The notes below the pieces were generated by a model. The model had not been told where the DNA came from, ran no database searches, and saw only the letters and a list, made by a program, of their open reading frames with translations. Shown piece after piece: positions 16,121 to 22,907 of a DNA stretch of 23,142 bases. The position numbers and the translations under genes were made by a program. Origin of the DNA: an uncultured Oscillospiraceae bacterium. GTDB lineage: Bacteria; Bacillota; Clostridia; Oscillospirales; Ruminococcaceae. The DNA lies in the NCBI GenBank assembly GCA_900539695.1, contig UQDG01000030.1, forward strand, positions 1 through 23,142. Direction: 5' to 3'. How positions within the stretch are numbered: position 1 is the stretch's first letter; every line of letters starts with the position of its first letter.

Positions 16121-17622
16121 GCAGCGCAAAATGCATCATGGTGCAGGGCACGATGAGCGGTGCGGGCAAGAGCCTGTTGTGCGCGGCGCTCTGCCGTATT
16201 TTTGCCCAGGACGGCTACAAAGCTGCCCCTTTCAAAAGCCAGAACATGGCGCTGAACAGCTTTGTCACCCGGGATGGCCTGGAAATGGGCCGTGCCCAGG
16301 TGGTGCAGGCCCAGGCCGCGGGCGTGGAGCCGGACGTGCGGATGAACCCCATCCTGCTCAAGCCCAGCAGCGACATCGGCAGCCAGGTCATCGTTAATGG
16401 CGAGGTGCGGGGCAACATGCCTGCCAAGGAGTATTTCCGCCACAAGCGTGCCCTGATCCCCGACATTTTGCAGGCCTACAACAGCCTGGCCGAGGAGTTT
16501 GACATCATTGTTATCGAGGGCGCAGGCAGCCCGGCTGAGATCAACCTGAAAGCTGATGACATCGTCAATATGGGCCTGGCCAAGCTGGTGGACGCGCCGG
16601 TGCTGTTGGCCGGCGACATCGACCGCGGCGGCGTGTTTGCCCAGTTGTACGGCACGGTGGAACTGCTGGAGCCGGAGGAGCGGGCACGCATACAAGGGCT
16701 TGTCATCAACAAATTCCGTGGGGACGTGGAAATTTTGCGCCCAGGCTTGTCGATGTTGGAAGAAAAGACACACCTGCCCGTGGTGGGCGTGGTGCCCTAT
16801 TTAAAGGTGGATATTGAGGACGAGGACTCCCTCTCTGACCGCCTACAGCAGAAAAATGCCGTTAAGCCGCTGGATGTGGCGATTTTGCGCCTGCCCCATA
16901 TCTCCAACTTTACCGATTTTATGCCGCTGGAACAGCACCCCCTGCTGGGCGTGCGCTACGTGCAGACCACGCGGGAGCTGGGCGTGCCGGACCTGGTGAT
17001 TCTGCCCGGCACCAAAAACACTGTGGACGACCTGCTCTGGCTGCGGCAATCCGGGCTGGAAGCCGCTGTGCAAAAGCTGGCGGCGGGCGGCACGCCGGTG
17101 CTGGGCGTCTGCGGCGGCTACCAGATGTTGGGGGAAACGCTGGATGATTCCACTGGCACCGAGAGCGGCCATCCCCAGACTCTGCGCGGCCTGGGCCTGC
17201 TGCCGACCCGGACGGTTTTCACCAACGAAAAACGCCGCACTCAATCCACAGCCACAACCGCCGCCCCCTTTGCAGGGGCGGAACTCACCGGCTACGAGAT
17301 CCACACCGGCCGTACATCTATACAGGAGCAGGGCGCACCCTTTTGCACCCTGGCGGACGGCACGCCCGAGGGCTGCGTGCAGGGCAATGTGTTCGGCACC
17401 TACCTGCACGGCCTGTTTGACAGCGGCGAGCTGACCGAGCGGCTGGCCGAACTGCTTTGCCGCCGCAAGGGCATTGCCATGGAAAGCGCTGCGCCCATCA
17501 CGATGCAGGCCTACCGCGAACAGCAGTTTGATCTGCTGGCCGACGGCGTGCGCCATGCCCTGGACATGCCCGCCGTCTACGCCGCCATGGGGCTGACCGG
17601 CCCAAAGGAGGAACGCACATGA
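16117..17622 (+). CDS. cbiP: Cobyric acid synthase CbiP
   Basis: A 501-residue glutamine-dependent amidase that amidates side chains b, d, e and g of adenosylcobyrinate a,c-diamide. The ATPase domain has the P-loop GTMSGAGKS (11-19) and PFKSQNMALNS (38-48), then NPILLKP and EGAGSPAEINL. The amidotransferase domain has nucleophile Cys332 in GVCGGYQMLG and His431 in GTYLHGLFD. Length is normal. A very strong ribosome binding site, GGGGGAGG at 16102-16109, lies seven bases before the ATG inside the end of cobD, with a 4-bp stop/start overlap. Confidence 0.96.
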   Translation: MSSAKCIMVQGTMSGAGKSLLCAALCRIFAQDGYKAAPFKSQNMALNSFVTRDGLEMGRAQVVQAQAAGVEPDVRMNPILLKPSSDIGSQVIVNGEVRGNMPAKEYFRHKRALIPDILQAYNSLAEEFDIIVIEGAGSPAEINLKADDIVNMGLAKLVDAPVLLAGDIDRGGVFAQLYGTVELLEPEERARIQGLVINKFRGDVEILRPGLSMLEEKTHLPVVGVVPYLKVDIEDEDSLSDRLQQKNAVKPLDVAILRLPHISNFTDFMPLEQHPLLGVRYVQTTRELGVPDLVILPGTKNTVDDLLWLRQSGLEAAVQKLAAGGTPVLGVCGGYQMLGETLDDSTGTESGHPQTLRGLGLLPTRTVFTNEKRRTQSTATTAAPFAGAELTGYEIHTGRTSIQEQGAPFCTLADGTPEGCVQGNVFGTYLHGLFDSGELTERLAELLCRRKGIAMESAAPITMQAYREQQFDLLADGVRHALDMPAVYAAMGLTGPKEERT

Positions 17623-18290
17623 CCCCGCAGCATCACCTGCCCGCCGATATTGAGCGCACCAGCATGAGCATCATCACCGAGGAACTGGCCCAGCGTAGGC
17701 TGGAGGTCCCGCCGGAGAATGCGGCGGTCGTCAAGCGGGTCATCCATACTACGGCCGATTTCGACTACGCGCAAAACCTGCACTTTACCCCCGCTGCGGT
17801 GGCAGCAGGCATTGCCGCCATGCACGAGGGCGTGACCATCATCACCGATACCAACATGGCGCTGGCGGGCATCACCAAGCCGGGCCTTGCCAAGCTGGGC
17901 GGGCAGGCCGTGTGCTTTATGGCCGACCCCGCCGTGGCGGCCGCCGCCAAAGAAGCTGGCACCACCCGCGCCGTAGCCGCCATGCACAAGGCCGCGCAGG
18001 AATACCCACGCGCGGTGCTGGCCGTGGGCAACGCCCCCACGGCCCTGCTGGCCATTGCCGAGGAAATCGAAAACGGTCTGCGTCCCGCGCTGGTCATTGG
18101 TGTGCCCGTTGGCTTTGTCAATGTGGTGGAAAGCAAGGAACGGCTGTTTGCCACATGCGGGCAGTACGGTGTCCCGGCCATTGTGGCTATGGGACGCAAG
18201 GGCGGCAGCAACGTGGCGGCGGCCATCTGCAATGCGCTGCTCTATCAGGCTGCCGAAATGTTGGACCCCAAGGCCCGCGGCTGGCAGTAA
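17619..18290 (+). CDS. cbiC: Cobalt-precorrin-8 methylmutase CbiC
   Basis: A 223-residue enzyme that moves the methyl group from C11 to C12 to form cobyrinate. The catalytic histidine is His43 in RVIHTTADFDY, the same number as in well-studied family members. TDTNMALAG (76-84), VGNAPTALL (136-144), GVPVGFVNVVESK (161-173) and GRKGGSNVAAA (192-202) are all diagnostic. The start is supported by AAAGGAGG at 17604-17611 and a 4-bp overlap with cbiP. It is the last biosynthetic gene in the array, although it acts in the middle of the pathway. Confidence 0.96.
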   Translation: MTPQHHLPADIERTSMSIITEELAQRRLEVPPENAAVVKRVIHTTADFDYAQNLHFTPAAVAAGIAAMHEGVTIITDTNMALAGITKPGLAKLGGQAVCFMADPAVAAAAKEAGTTRAVAAMHKAAQEYPRAVLAVGNAPTALLAIAEEIENGLRPALVIGVPVGFVNVVESKERLFATCGQYGVPAIVAMGRKGGSNVAAAICNALLYQAAEMLDPKARGWQ

Positions 18291-18316
18291 GAAACAACAG
18301 GGGAGGGGACACCGTC

Positions 18317-19222
18317 ATGTATGTGGATTGGGACTACTACAAAATCTTTTACTACGTGGCCAAGTACCAAAACTTTACCAAGGCTGCCCGCGTGCTGGGC
18401 AGCAACCAGCCCAACATCACCCACACGATGAACAAGTTGGAAGACCAGCTGCATTGCGTGCTGTTCATCCGCTCCAATCGGGGCGTCACGCTGACGCCGG
18501 AGGGCGAGAACCTTTACGCCCGCATCTCCTCCGCCGCCGTGCAGATCCAGGATGCCGAGGAGGAGTTGAGCGCCAGCGCCAGCCTTTCCCACGGCGCGAT
18601 CAGCATCAGCGCTACCGAGACCGCGTTGAACATCTATCTGTCGGAGCAGCTGCGGGGCTTTCACGCCCAGTACCCCGGCATCCGGCTGCGCATCACGAAC
18701 CACTCCACCCTGCAGGCCGTGCAGGCGGTAAAAAACGGCGAGGTAGACTTTGCCGTCGTTACCACCCCTGCCGAGACCGGCAGTGACTTGAAACGGGTCG
18801 CGCTGATGCCCTTCAACGAGATTTTGGTCGGCGGCCCCAGCTTTGCTGAGCTGGCCGGGCGCACCCTCGCCCTGCAGGAGTTGATTGCCTACCCGCTCAT
18901 CATGCTGGAAAACGGAAGTATGAGCCGCATCTTCTATCGCCAGTTTTTCTTAGAGCATAACGCCGAGCTGAAACCCGACATCGAAGCCGGCACCACCGAC
19001 CAAATGCTGACGCTGGTGCGCAGTGACCTGGGCCTGGCCTTTGTGCCGGAGCCGATGGCCCGCGGCAACCTGCATCGCAAGCGCATTTTGCAGATGAATT
19101 TGCAGGAGGCTATCCCGTCCCGCTCGGTTTGCCTGGTCTACGACCCCCGCCGCCCGCTGAATACCGCCGCGCGGGAGTTCCGCTACCAGCTGTTGGAATC
19201 AGCGAAAAACAAGCAAAAGTAA
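18317..19222 (+). CDS. LysR-type transcriptional regulator at the end of the cobalamin array
   Basis: A 301-residue LysR-family protein. The winged helix-turn-helix is at about 8-66 (FTKAARVLGSNQPNITHTMN, then FIRSNRGVTLTPEG), followed by a linker helix and a periplasmic-binding-protein-like effector domain (about 92-295). The ATG at 18317 is preceded by GGGGAGGGGAC (about 18300-18310). It begins 26 bp after cbiC on the same strand with no terminator between, while a strong terminator follows it. It is therefore probably transcribed with the cobalamin genes. Its target and effector cannot be read from sequence. It could regulate the array, which would be unusual because cobalamin operons are mostly under riboswitch control, or it could act elsewhere. 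Confidence 0.87.
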   Translation: MYVDWDYYKIFYYVAKYQNFTKAARVLGSNQPNITHTMNKLEDQLHCVLFIRSNRGVTLTPEGENLYARISSAAVQIQDAEEELSASASLSHGAISISATETALNIYLSEQLRGFHAQYPGIRLRITNHSTLQAVQAVKNGEVDFAVVTTPAETGSDLKRVALMPFNEILVGGPSFAELAGRTLALQELIAYPLIMLENGSMSRIFYRQFFLEHNAELKPDIEAGTTDQMLTLVRSDLGLAFVPEPMARGNLHRKRILQMNLQEAIPSRSVCLVYDPRRPLNTAAREFRYQLLESAKNKQK

Positions 19223-19227
19223 ACAAA

Positions 19228-19290
19228 AAGCCAGCCGCGCCTGCATCGCTGTGCACACGATACAGGCGCGGTTGGCTTTCCTTGTTTTTT
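19228..19290. terminator. Strong bidirectional intrinsic terminator
   Basis: A 16-bp stem pairs AAGCCAGCCGCGCCTG (19228-19243) with CAGGCGCGGTTGGCTT (19263-19278), with a single G-U pair. It can be extended upward into the loop (ATCG/CGAT). On the + strand TTCCTTGTTTTTT follows (19277-19290). On the - strand the sequence beyond the stem is also T-rich (complement of the A-rich 19210-19229). It lies between the end of the first regulator gene and the end of the convergent small gene, so it can serve both. Confidence 0.93.
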
Positions 19291-19303
19291 GGGGGTAACA
19301 GGG

Positions 19304-19744
19304 TTAGGAACGCAACACGCTCTGCAGGCTTTCCAGGGCTGCAAGGCGTGCGCTGATGGCAAATACACTGGCGGCGTGGGTCAACTCCTCTGACCGTGCG
19401 TCTGCAGGAATGATACGCGCCAATACGGTGCTGTGGTCGATGGCATCGAACCGGACACCCGCCTGGCGGCAAAGCTCTACAGTACGGGAGGCGCAGCCCG
19501 GCATGGTAGCCAGGGCGGCAACCGCATCCTCTACCGGGGCGGGCTGTGCAGCGCCGGTATCGCTGAGTTCTTTGCCCAGCACCGTGCCGAAATGCCGTGC
19601 CGCGCGGCGGCTTTCGCTTTTGCCAAAGGTATCCTCGGCGGTCATATCCAGCTCCAGCGGCTCCCGCACAAAATCGGTATAGCGCCGGGTCAGCTTGGTG
19701 TATTCCCGCTGCAATTCTTTCTTCGTTAACTCCGTATAACGCAT
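19304..19744 (-). CDS. Small protein of unknown function with aminotransferase-like N-terminus
   Basis: A 146-residue soluble protein that I do not recognise as a whole. The first ~35 residues (MRYTELTKKELQREYTKLTR... to LELDM) resemble the N-terminal arm of MocR/aspartate-aminotransferase-type PLP enzymes, where the pattern KEELxxxYxxLxxxY...LxLDM precedes SRGKP. Here the match stops and no PLP motifs follow. The rest is Ala-rich and helical, with CASRTVELCRQAGVRFDAID in its middle. The ATG at 19744 is preferred over GTG at 19753 because GAGGAG is correctly spaced before it. It has a good promoter, a 5' palindrome and a shared terminator, so it looks expressed. It is divergent from a LysR-type regulator, which often controls such a neighbour. 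Confidence 0.6.
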   Translation of the reverse strand: MRYTELTKKELQREYTKLTRRYTDFVREPLELDMTAEDTFGKSESRRAARHFGTVLGKELSDTGAAQPAPVEDAVAALATMPGCASRTVELCRQAGVRFDAIDHSTVLARIIPADARSEELTHAASVFAISARLAALESLQSVLRS

Positions 19745-19780
19745 TTTTCCCACTCCTCTACCTTTTCAGGTCCAAGGACC

Positions 19781-19809
19781 ATTATAGCGGGGACCGGCAC
19801 CTGTGTAAA
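19781..19809 (-). promoter_or_regulatory. Sigma-70/A-type promoter of the small - strand gene
   Basis: Read on the - strand, TTTACA (19809-19804) and TATAAT (19786-19781) are separated by exactly 17 bp. The predicted start of transcription is near 19774. Just downstream lies the short palindrome GGTCC-AA-GGACC (19769-19780), which may be an operator or a leader hairpin. Confidence 0.75.
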
Positions 19810-19820
19810 ATGTATTATGC

Positions 19821-19851
19821 GTATAACTGACATACAAAATTTGCATAACTG
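19821..19851. promoter_or_regulatory. Candidate LysR operator in the divergent intergenic region
   Basis: GTAT (19821-19824) and ATAC (19832-19835) form an inverted repeat with a 7-bp centre and fit the LysR-type T-N11-A pattern. In addition ATAACTG occurs twice, at 19823-19829 and 19845-19851, 22 bp apart (two helical turns). The inverted repeat is centred about 54-57 bp upstream of the predicted transcription starts of both divergent genes, and the second ATAACTG covers the -35 area of the regulator's own promoter. This suggests autoregulation plus control of the divergent gene, by inference from geometry. Confidence 0.45.
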
Positions 19852-19869
19852 CACACCCCGGCAAAAGTG

Positions 19870-19878
19870 TGCTATACT
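19870..19878 (+). promoter_or_regulatory. Extended -10 promoter of the second LysR-type gene
   Basis: TGC followed directly by TATACT (19873-19878) gives an extended -10 element. No good -35 box is present at the right distance, which is common for extended -10 promoters and for autorepressed regulators. Predicted start of transcription is near 19885, and the gene's ribosome binding site AAGGAGA lies at 19907-19913. Confidence 0.55.
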
Positions 19879-19921
19879 AAAAACCAAATCATGCATTTAT
19901 CATAATAAGGAGAGTGTGACC

Positions 19922-20824
19922 ATGACCTTACAGCAGCTGCGGTACGTGACCGCCATTGCAGAGGCCGGCACTTTAAGCGAAGCCGCCCGCCGCTTTTATA
20001 TTGCCCAGCCCAGCCTGACGGCCTCGCTGCGTGAACTGGAGGAGGAGCTGGGCCTGACGATCTTCCGCCGCACCAACCGAGGCGCGGTGCTGACGCCGGA
20101 AGGTGAGGAATTTCTCGGCTATGCGCGGCAGGTGCTGGCCCAGATGGACTTAATGGAAGAAAAGTACCTGGGAGCGGCACCGGTCAAGCATCAATTCTGC
20201 GTGTCCACCCAGCACTACTCCTTTGCAGTGGAAGCCTTTGTGGAGCTGCTGCGGGAGTACGGCGGCCCGGAGTACGACTTCCGCATCCGCGAGACCCAGA
20301 CCTACGAGCTGATCGAGGATGTGGCCCTATTGCGCAGCGAGGTCGGCGTGCTTTACTTAAATAAGGATAACGAGACCGTCCTGCGCAAGGTCATCCGGGA
20401 GCATGACCTGCAGTTTACGCCGCTGTTTACGGCCAAGCCGCATGTATTTGTCAGCGCGTCCAGCCCGCTGGCGGCCAAGCCCGCCGTCACGCTGGACGAC
20501 CTGGCCCCATACCCGCGCCTTTCCTACGAGCAGGGCGAGCACAACGCCTTTTATTTTTCCGAAGAAATTTTAAGCACCCGGGACAGCAAAAAAGACATCC
20601 TCGTCAGCGACCGCGCCACGCTGTTCAACCTGCTCATCGGCCTGAACGGCTATACCATCTGCAGCGGCGTCATCAGCGAGTCATTGAACGGTCCCAATAT
20701 CGTGGCCGTGCCCCTGCTGGTGGACGATGCCATGCAGATCGGCTACCTGACCCACAAGCAGGTCCAGCCGGGGCTGTTTGGCAAACGGTATATTGAGATT
20801 TTGCAAAAGCACACAGCGCAATAA
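19922..20824 (+). CDS. LysR-type transcriptional regulator beside the methionine synthase-like gene
   Basis: A 300-residue LysR-family protein. The DNA-binding domain is classical: MTLQQLRYVTAIAEAGTLSE (1-20), AARRFYIAQPSLTASLRELE (21-40), then IFRRTNRGAVLTPEG (47-61). The remainder (about 90-295) is the effector-binding domain. The frame extends upstream, but the ATG at 19922 is correct because the conserved N-terminus starts there and AAGGAGA precedes it. It is divergent from the small unknown gene and 124 bp upstream of the methionine synthase-like gene. Inverted repeats of LysR-box geometry are seen in both intergenic regions. A role in sulfur-amino-acid or methyl metabolism is inferred from the neighbour and these sites. 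Confidence 0.88.
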   Translation: MTLQQLRYVTAIAEAGTLSEAARRFYIAQPSLTASLRELEEELGLTIFRRTNRGAVLTPEGEEFLGYARQVLAQMDLMEEKYLGAAPVKHQFCVSTQHYSFAVEAFVELLREYGGPEYDFRIRETQTYELIEDVALLRSEVGVLYLNKDNETVLRKVIREHDLQFTPLFTAKPHVFVSASSPLAAKPAVTLDDLAPYPRLSYEQGEHNAFYFSEEILSTRDSKKDILVSDRATLFNLLIGLNGYTICSGVISESLNGPNIVAVPLLVDDAMQIGYLTHKQVQPGLFGKRYIEILQKHTAQ

Positions 20825-20831
20825 ACCGTGG

Positions 20832-20848
20832 TATAGTTTTAACCTATA
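20832..20848. promoter_or_regulatory. Candidate LysR activator box upstream of the methionine synthase-like gene
   Basis: TATAG (20832-20836), seven bases, and CTATA (20844-20848) form a perfect inverted repeat that satisfies T-N11-A. It is centred at 20840, about 66 bp upstream of the predicted transcription start near 20906. That is the textbook position of the recognition site of LysR-type activators. The regulator encoded immediately upstream is the obvious candidate to bind it. Confidence 0.55.
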
Positions 20849-20870
20849 TCAAACCCACAAAAGCCGATAT

Positions 20871-20899
20871 TTTACAACAAGCGCATCGTGCTGTATACT
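20871..20899 (+). promoter_or_regulatory. Promoter of the methionine synthase-like gene
   Basis: TTTACA (20871-20876) and TATACT (20894-20899) are separated by 17 bp, a near-consensus vegetative promoter. The gene's ribosome binding site GAGAGG is at 20934-20939 and the ATG at 20949. The predicted leader of about 43 bases is too short for an S-box (SAM) riboswitch. Confidence 0.78.
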
Positions 20900-20948
20900 G
20901 TACTTATCGACGAATACAATAAAATTTCACATAGAGAGGTACAGTACT

Positions 20949-22067
20949 ATGGCTACACTGCGCTCCCCGTTCCGTTACGATTTTGTGGGCAGCTTCCTGC
21001 GTCCGCAGGCTATCAAGACCGCCCGCGTCGAGTTCAAGGCCGGCGAGATCACCCGCGAGCAGCTGACCGCTGTGGAAAATGAACAAATCACCCTGCTCAT
21101 CGAAAAGCAAAAGCACGCCGGCTACCACGCCATCACCGATGGCGAGTTCCGCCGCAGCTATTGGCACCTGGACTTTATGTGGGGCTTTGCCGGTATCGAC
21201 GAGATCGAGCTGGACCACGGCTACTACTTCCAGGGAGAGGAAACCACCCATGGTTCCATCCGCGTCAGCGGCAAAATCAGCGGCGAAAATCATCCTTTTG
21301 TCGAGCATTACAAGTTCGTTAAACAGTTCGAGGACGAGAACTACATCGCCCGACAGACGATGCCTGCTCCCGCCCAGCTGCTGGCCGAGCTTTACCGCGA
21401 GGATAACGGCAAAAACACCGACGCCGTTTACCCCAACCATGAGCAGCTACTGCAGGACATTGCCGCCGCCTACCGCACAGTCATCCGTGACCTGTACAAT
21501 GCAGGCTGCCGCAGCATCCAGTTCGACGACTGCACTTGGGGCATGTTCTGCGACCCCAACTATCAGGCTTTTATCGCCCAGGCAGGCGTCAAGCTGGAAG
21601 ACCAGGCCAACGAGTACCTGCGCCTGAACAATCTGGCTTTGGAGGGCCGCCCTGCTGACTTGGCTCTGACCACCCACGTCTGCCGCGGCAACTATCACTC
21701 CACCTGGGCCAGCCGTGGCGGCTACGCTCCCATTGCACCCATCCTGTTTGCCCACGAGAACGTGGACGCCTTCTACCTGGAGTTCGACGACGAGCGCTCC
21801 GGCAACTTTGAGCCGCTGCAGTACGTGGCCGAGGGCAAAAAAGTCGTGCTAGGCCTTATCACCACCAAGTCCCCGCGGCTGGAGGATAAGGCTGCCGTCA
21901 TCGCCCGCATCCACGAAGCCGAAAAGTACATCCCGCTGGATCGCCTCTGCCTCAGCCCGCAGTGCGGCTTTGCCTCCTGCGAGATCGGCAACAAGCTGAC
22001 CGACCTCGAGCAGTGGAACAAACTCAAACTGGTGAAAGAGATTGCTGAGGAAGTCTGGGGTAAGTAA
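20949..22067 (+). CDS. Short MetE-core / YxjG-type methionine synthase-like methyltransferase
   Basis: A 372-residue protein corresponding to the catalytic (C-terminal) barrel of cobalamin-independent methionine synthase, without the N-terminal half of full MetE. It resembles Bacillus YxjG/YxjH: DFVGSFLRP (11-19), ITDGEFRRSYWHLDFMWG (62-79) and IQFDDCTWG (190-198). Zinc ligands are visible as His243 and Cys245 (THVCRGNY), Glu278 (YLEFDD) and Cys339 (SPQCGF). The family moves a methyl group to homocysteine or a related thiol; the methyl donor for short forms varies and may be folate-independent. The ATG at 20949 has GAGAGG upstream; the frame is open for 171 bp further upstream, inside the regulator gene. 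It has its own promoter and LysR box, and a terminator follows. Confidence 0.85.
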   Translation: MATLRSPFRYDFVGSFLRPQAIKTARVEFKAGEITREQLTAVENEQITLLIEKQKHAGYHAITDGEFRRSYWHLDFMWGFAGIDEIELDHGYYFQGEETTHGSIRVSGKISGENHPFVEHYKFVKQFEDENYIARQTMPAPAQLLAELYREDNGKNTDAVYPNHEQLLQDIAAAYRTVIRDLYNAGCRSIQFDDCTWGMFCDPNYQAFIAQAGVKLEDQANEYLRLNNLALEGRPADLALTTHVCRGNYHSTWASRGGYAPIAPILFAHENVDAFYLEFDDERSGNFEPLQYVAEGKKVVLGLITTKSPRLEDKAAVIARIHEAEKYIPLDRLCLSPQCGFASCEIGNKLTDLEQWNKLKLVKEIAEEVWGK

Positions 22068-22090
22068 CAGACATCCCCGAAACTAAATAC

Positions 22091-22157
22091 AAAGACGCAC
22101 CCTGTTGTCCGGTGAAACTACCCGACAGCAGGGCGCACTTTGTTATACAGATATTTT
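22091..22157. terminator. Terminator between convergent genes
   Basis: CCCTGTTGTC (22100-22109) pairs with GACAGCAGGG (22124-22133) with one G-U pair. A lower stem AAAG/CTTT (22091-22094 with 22138-22141) and a GC/GC pair sit beneath it across small internal loops. The + strand tail is only moderately T-rich (TTTGTTATACAGATATTTT), and the - strand tail is CTTTGTATTTAGTTT. It probably ends both the methionine synthase-like gene and the convergent NUDIX gene. Confidence 0.75.
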
Positions 22158-22182
22158 ATGGATGGCGAAAGTGCAGCGCGTT

Positions 22183-22758
22183 TTACAGATCACTGCTTTT
22201 TAGTTTATCGATCAGCTTTGCATAAACGTGGGTGACAAACCATGGCTCGGTGGACTTTGCCAACGCTTCTTCAGGCGTGAACCAGGCCACGCCGCTGTTT
22301 TCGTCTTCCTTTATAGATACGGCCTCATCGGAGTCGGCCTCCAATAGGTAAGTGACGTTTAAATGCAGGTGGCTGGATACATACTGCCCCTTTTTGACAT
22401 GCCCGTCCACAGTGAGGGATTCCAGCGAATAGATGTCCGGTGATACAGGACGCACATTGGCAATACCAGCTTCCTCTTTGACTTCCCGCAAGGCTACCGC
22501 CAGCAGGTCTGTCTCGCCGTCCGCGTGCCCGCCCAGCCAGGACCAGGAATTGTATATGTTGTGGTACACCAACAGCACCTTGCGGCGGTCCCGGTTCACC
22601 ACCCAGGCCGAGGCAGTTATGTGTGCCACCTTATTCTGCCGCGTAAAGGCGTCATCGTGGTCCTGTATCCAATGCAGGATCAGTTCCCTGTCGGCGGCCT
22701 CCTGCTCATTATAAGGTATATAGGCGGCAATTTGGTTCAGCAGTTTCTCACGTGTCAT
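22183..22758 (-). CDS. NUDIX hydrolase
   Basis: A 191-residue protein with a NUDIX domain, a family that cleaves nucleoside diphosphates linked to another moiety. The NUDIX box reads GGHADGETDLLAVALREVKEEAGI (76-99 by position), with the metal-binding core REVKEEAG at 91-98. The first Glu is one position earlier than in MutT-type boxes, a variant common in this subgroup. An N-terminal helical segment of about 45 residues precedes the domain (LNQIAAYIPYNEQEAADREL), like IDI/Ap4A-type Firmicute members. The ATG at 22758 is preceded by AAAGGAG. Substrate is not predictable. There is no evident link to cobalamin synthesis, and it appears to be a stand-alone gene. Confidence 0.88.
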   Translation of the reverse strand: MTREKLLNQIAAYIPYNEQEAADRELILHWIQDHDDAFTRQNKVAHITASAWVVNRDRRKVLLVYHNIYNSWSWLGGHADGETDLLAVALREVKEEAGIANVRPVSPDIYSLESLTVDGHVKKGQYVSSHLHLNVTYLLEADSDEAVSIKEDENSGVAWFTPEEALAKSTEPWFVTHVYAKLIDKLKSSDL

Positions 22759-22792
22759 CTTGGCGGCACTCCTTTATAATAGGTATATCCCC

Positions 22793-22820
22793 ATTATAAA
22801 GCAGAAATCCGCCGTGTAAA
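22793..22820 (-). promoter_or_regulatory. Promoter of the NUDIX hydrolase gene
   Basis: On the - strand, TTTACA (22820-22815) and TATAAT (22798-22793) are separated by 16 bp. The ribosome binding site AAAGGAG lies about 20 bp further downstream, giving a short leader. Confidence 0.7.
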
Positions 22821-22907
22821 CCAGATCATTTGCGGGAACAGCAGGCAAAATATGTACTAATGTTGTGAATATATGATGAACATCAAAATAAAACCACCGC
22901 AAATAGT

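Noticed and set aside
20896..20946. Inverted repeat TACTGTAC (20896-20903) / GTACAGTA (20939-20946) around the methionine synthase-like leader
   Set aside because: The left arm overlaps the -10 box and lies mostly before the predicted transcription start, so it would not form in the mRNA. It was not kept as a leader hairpin.
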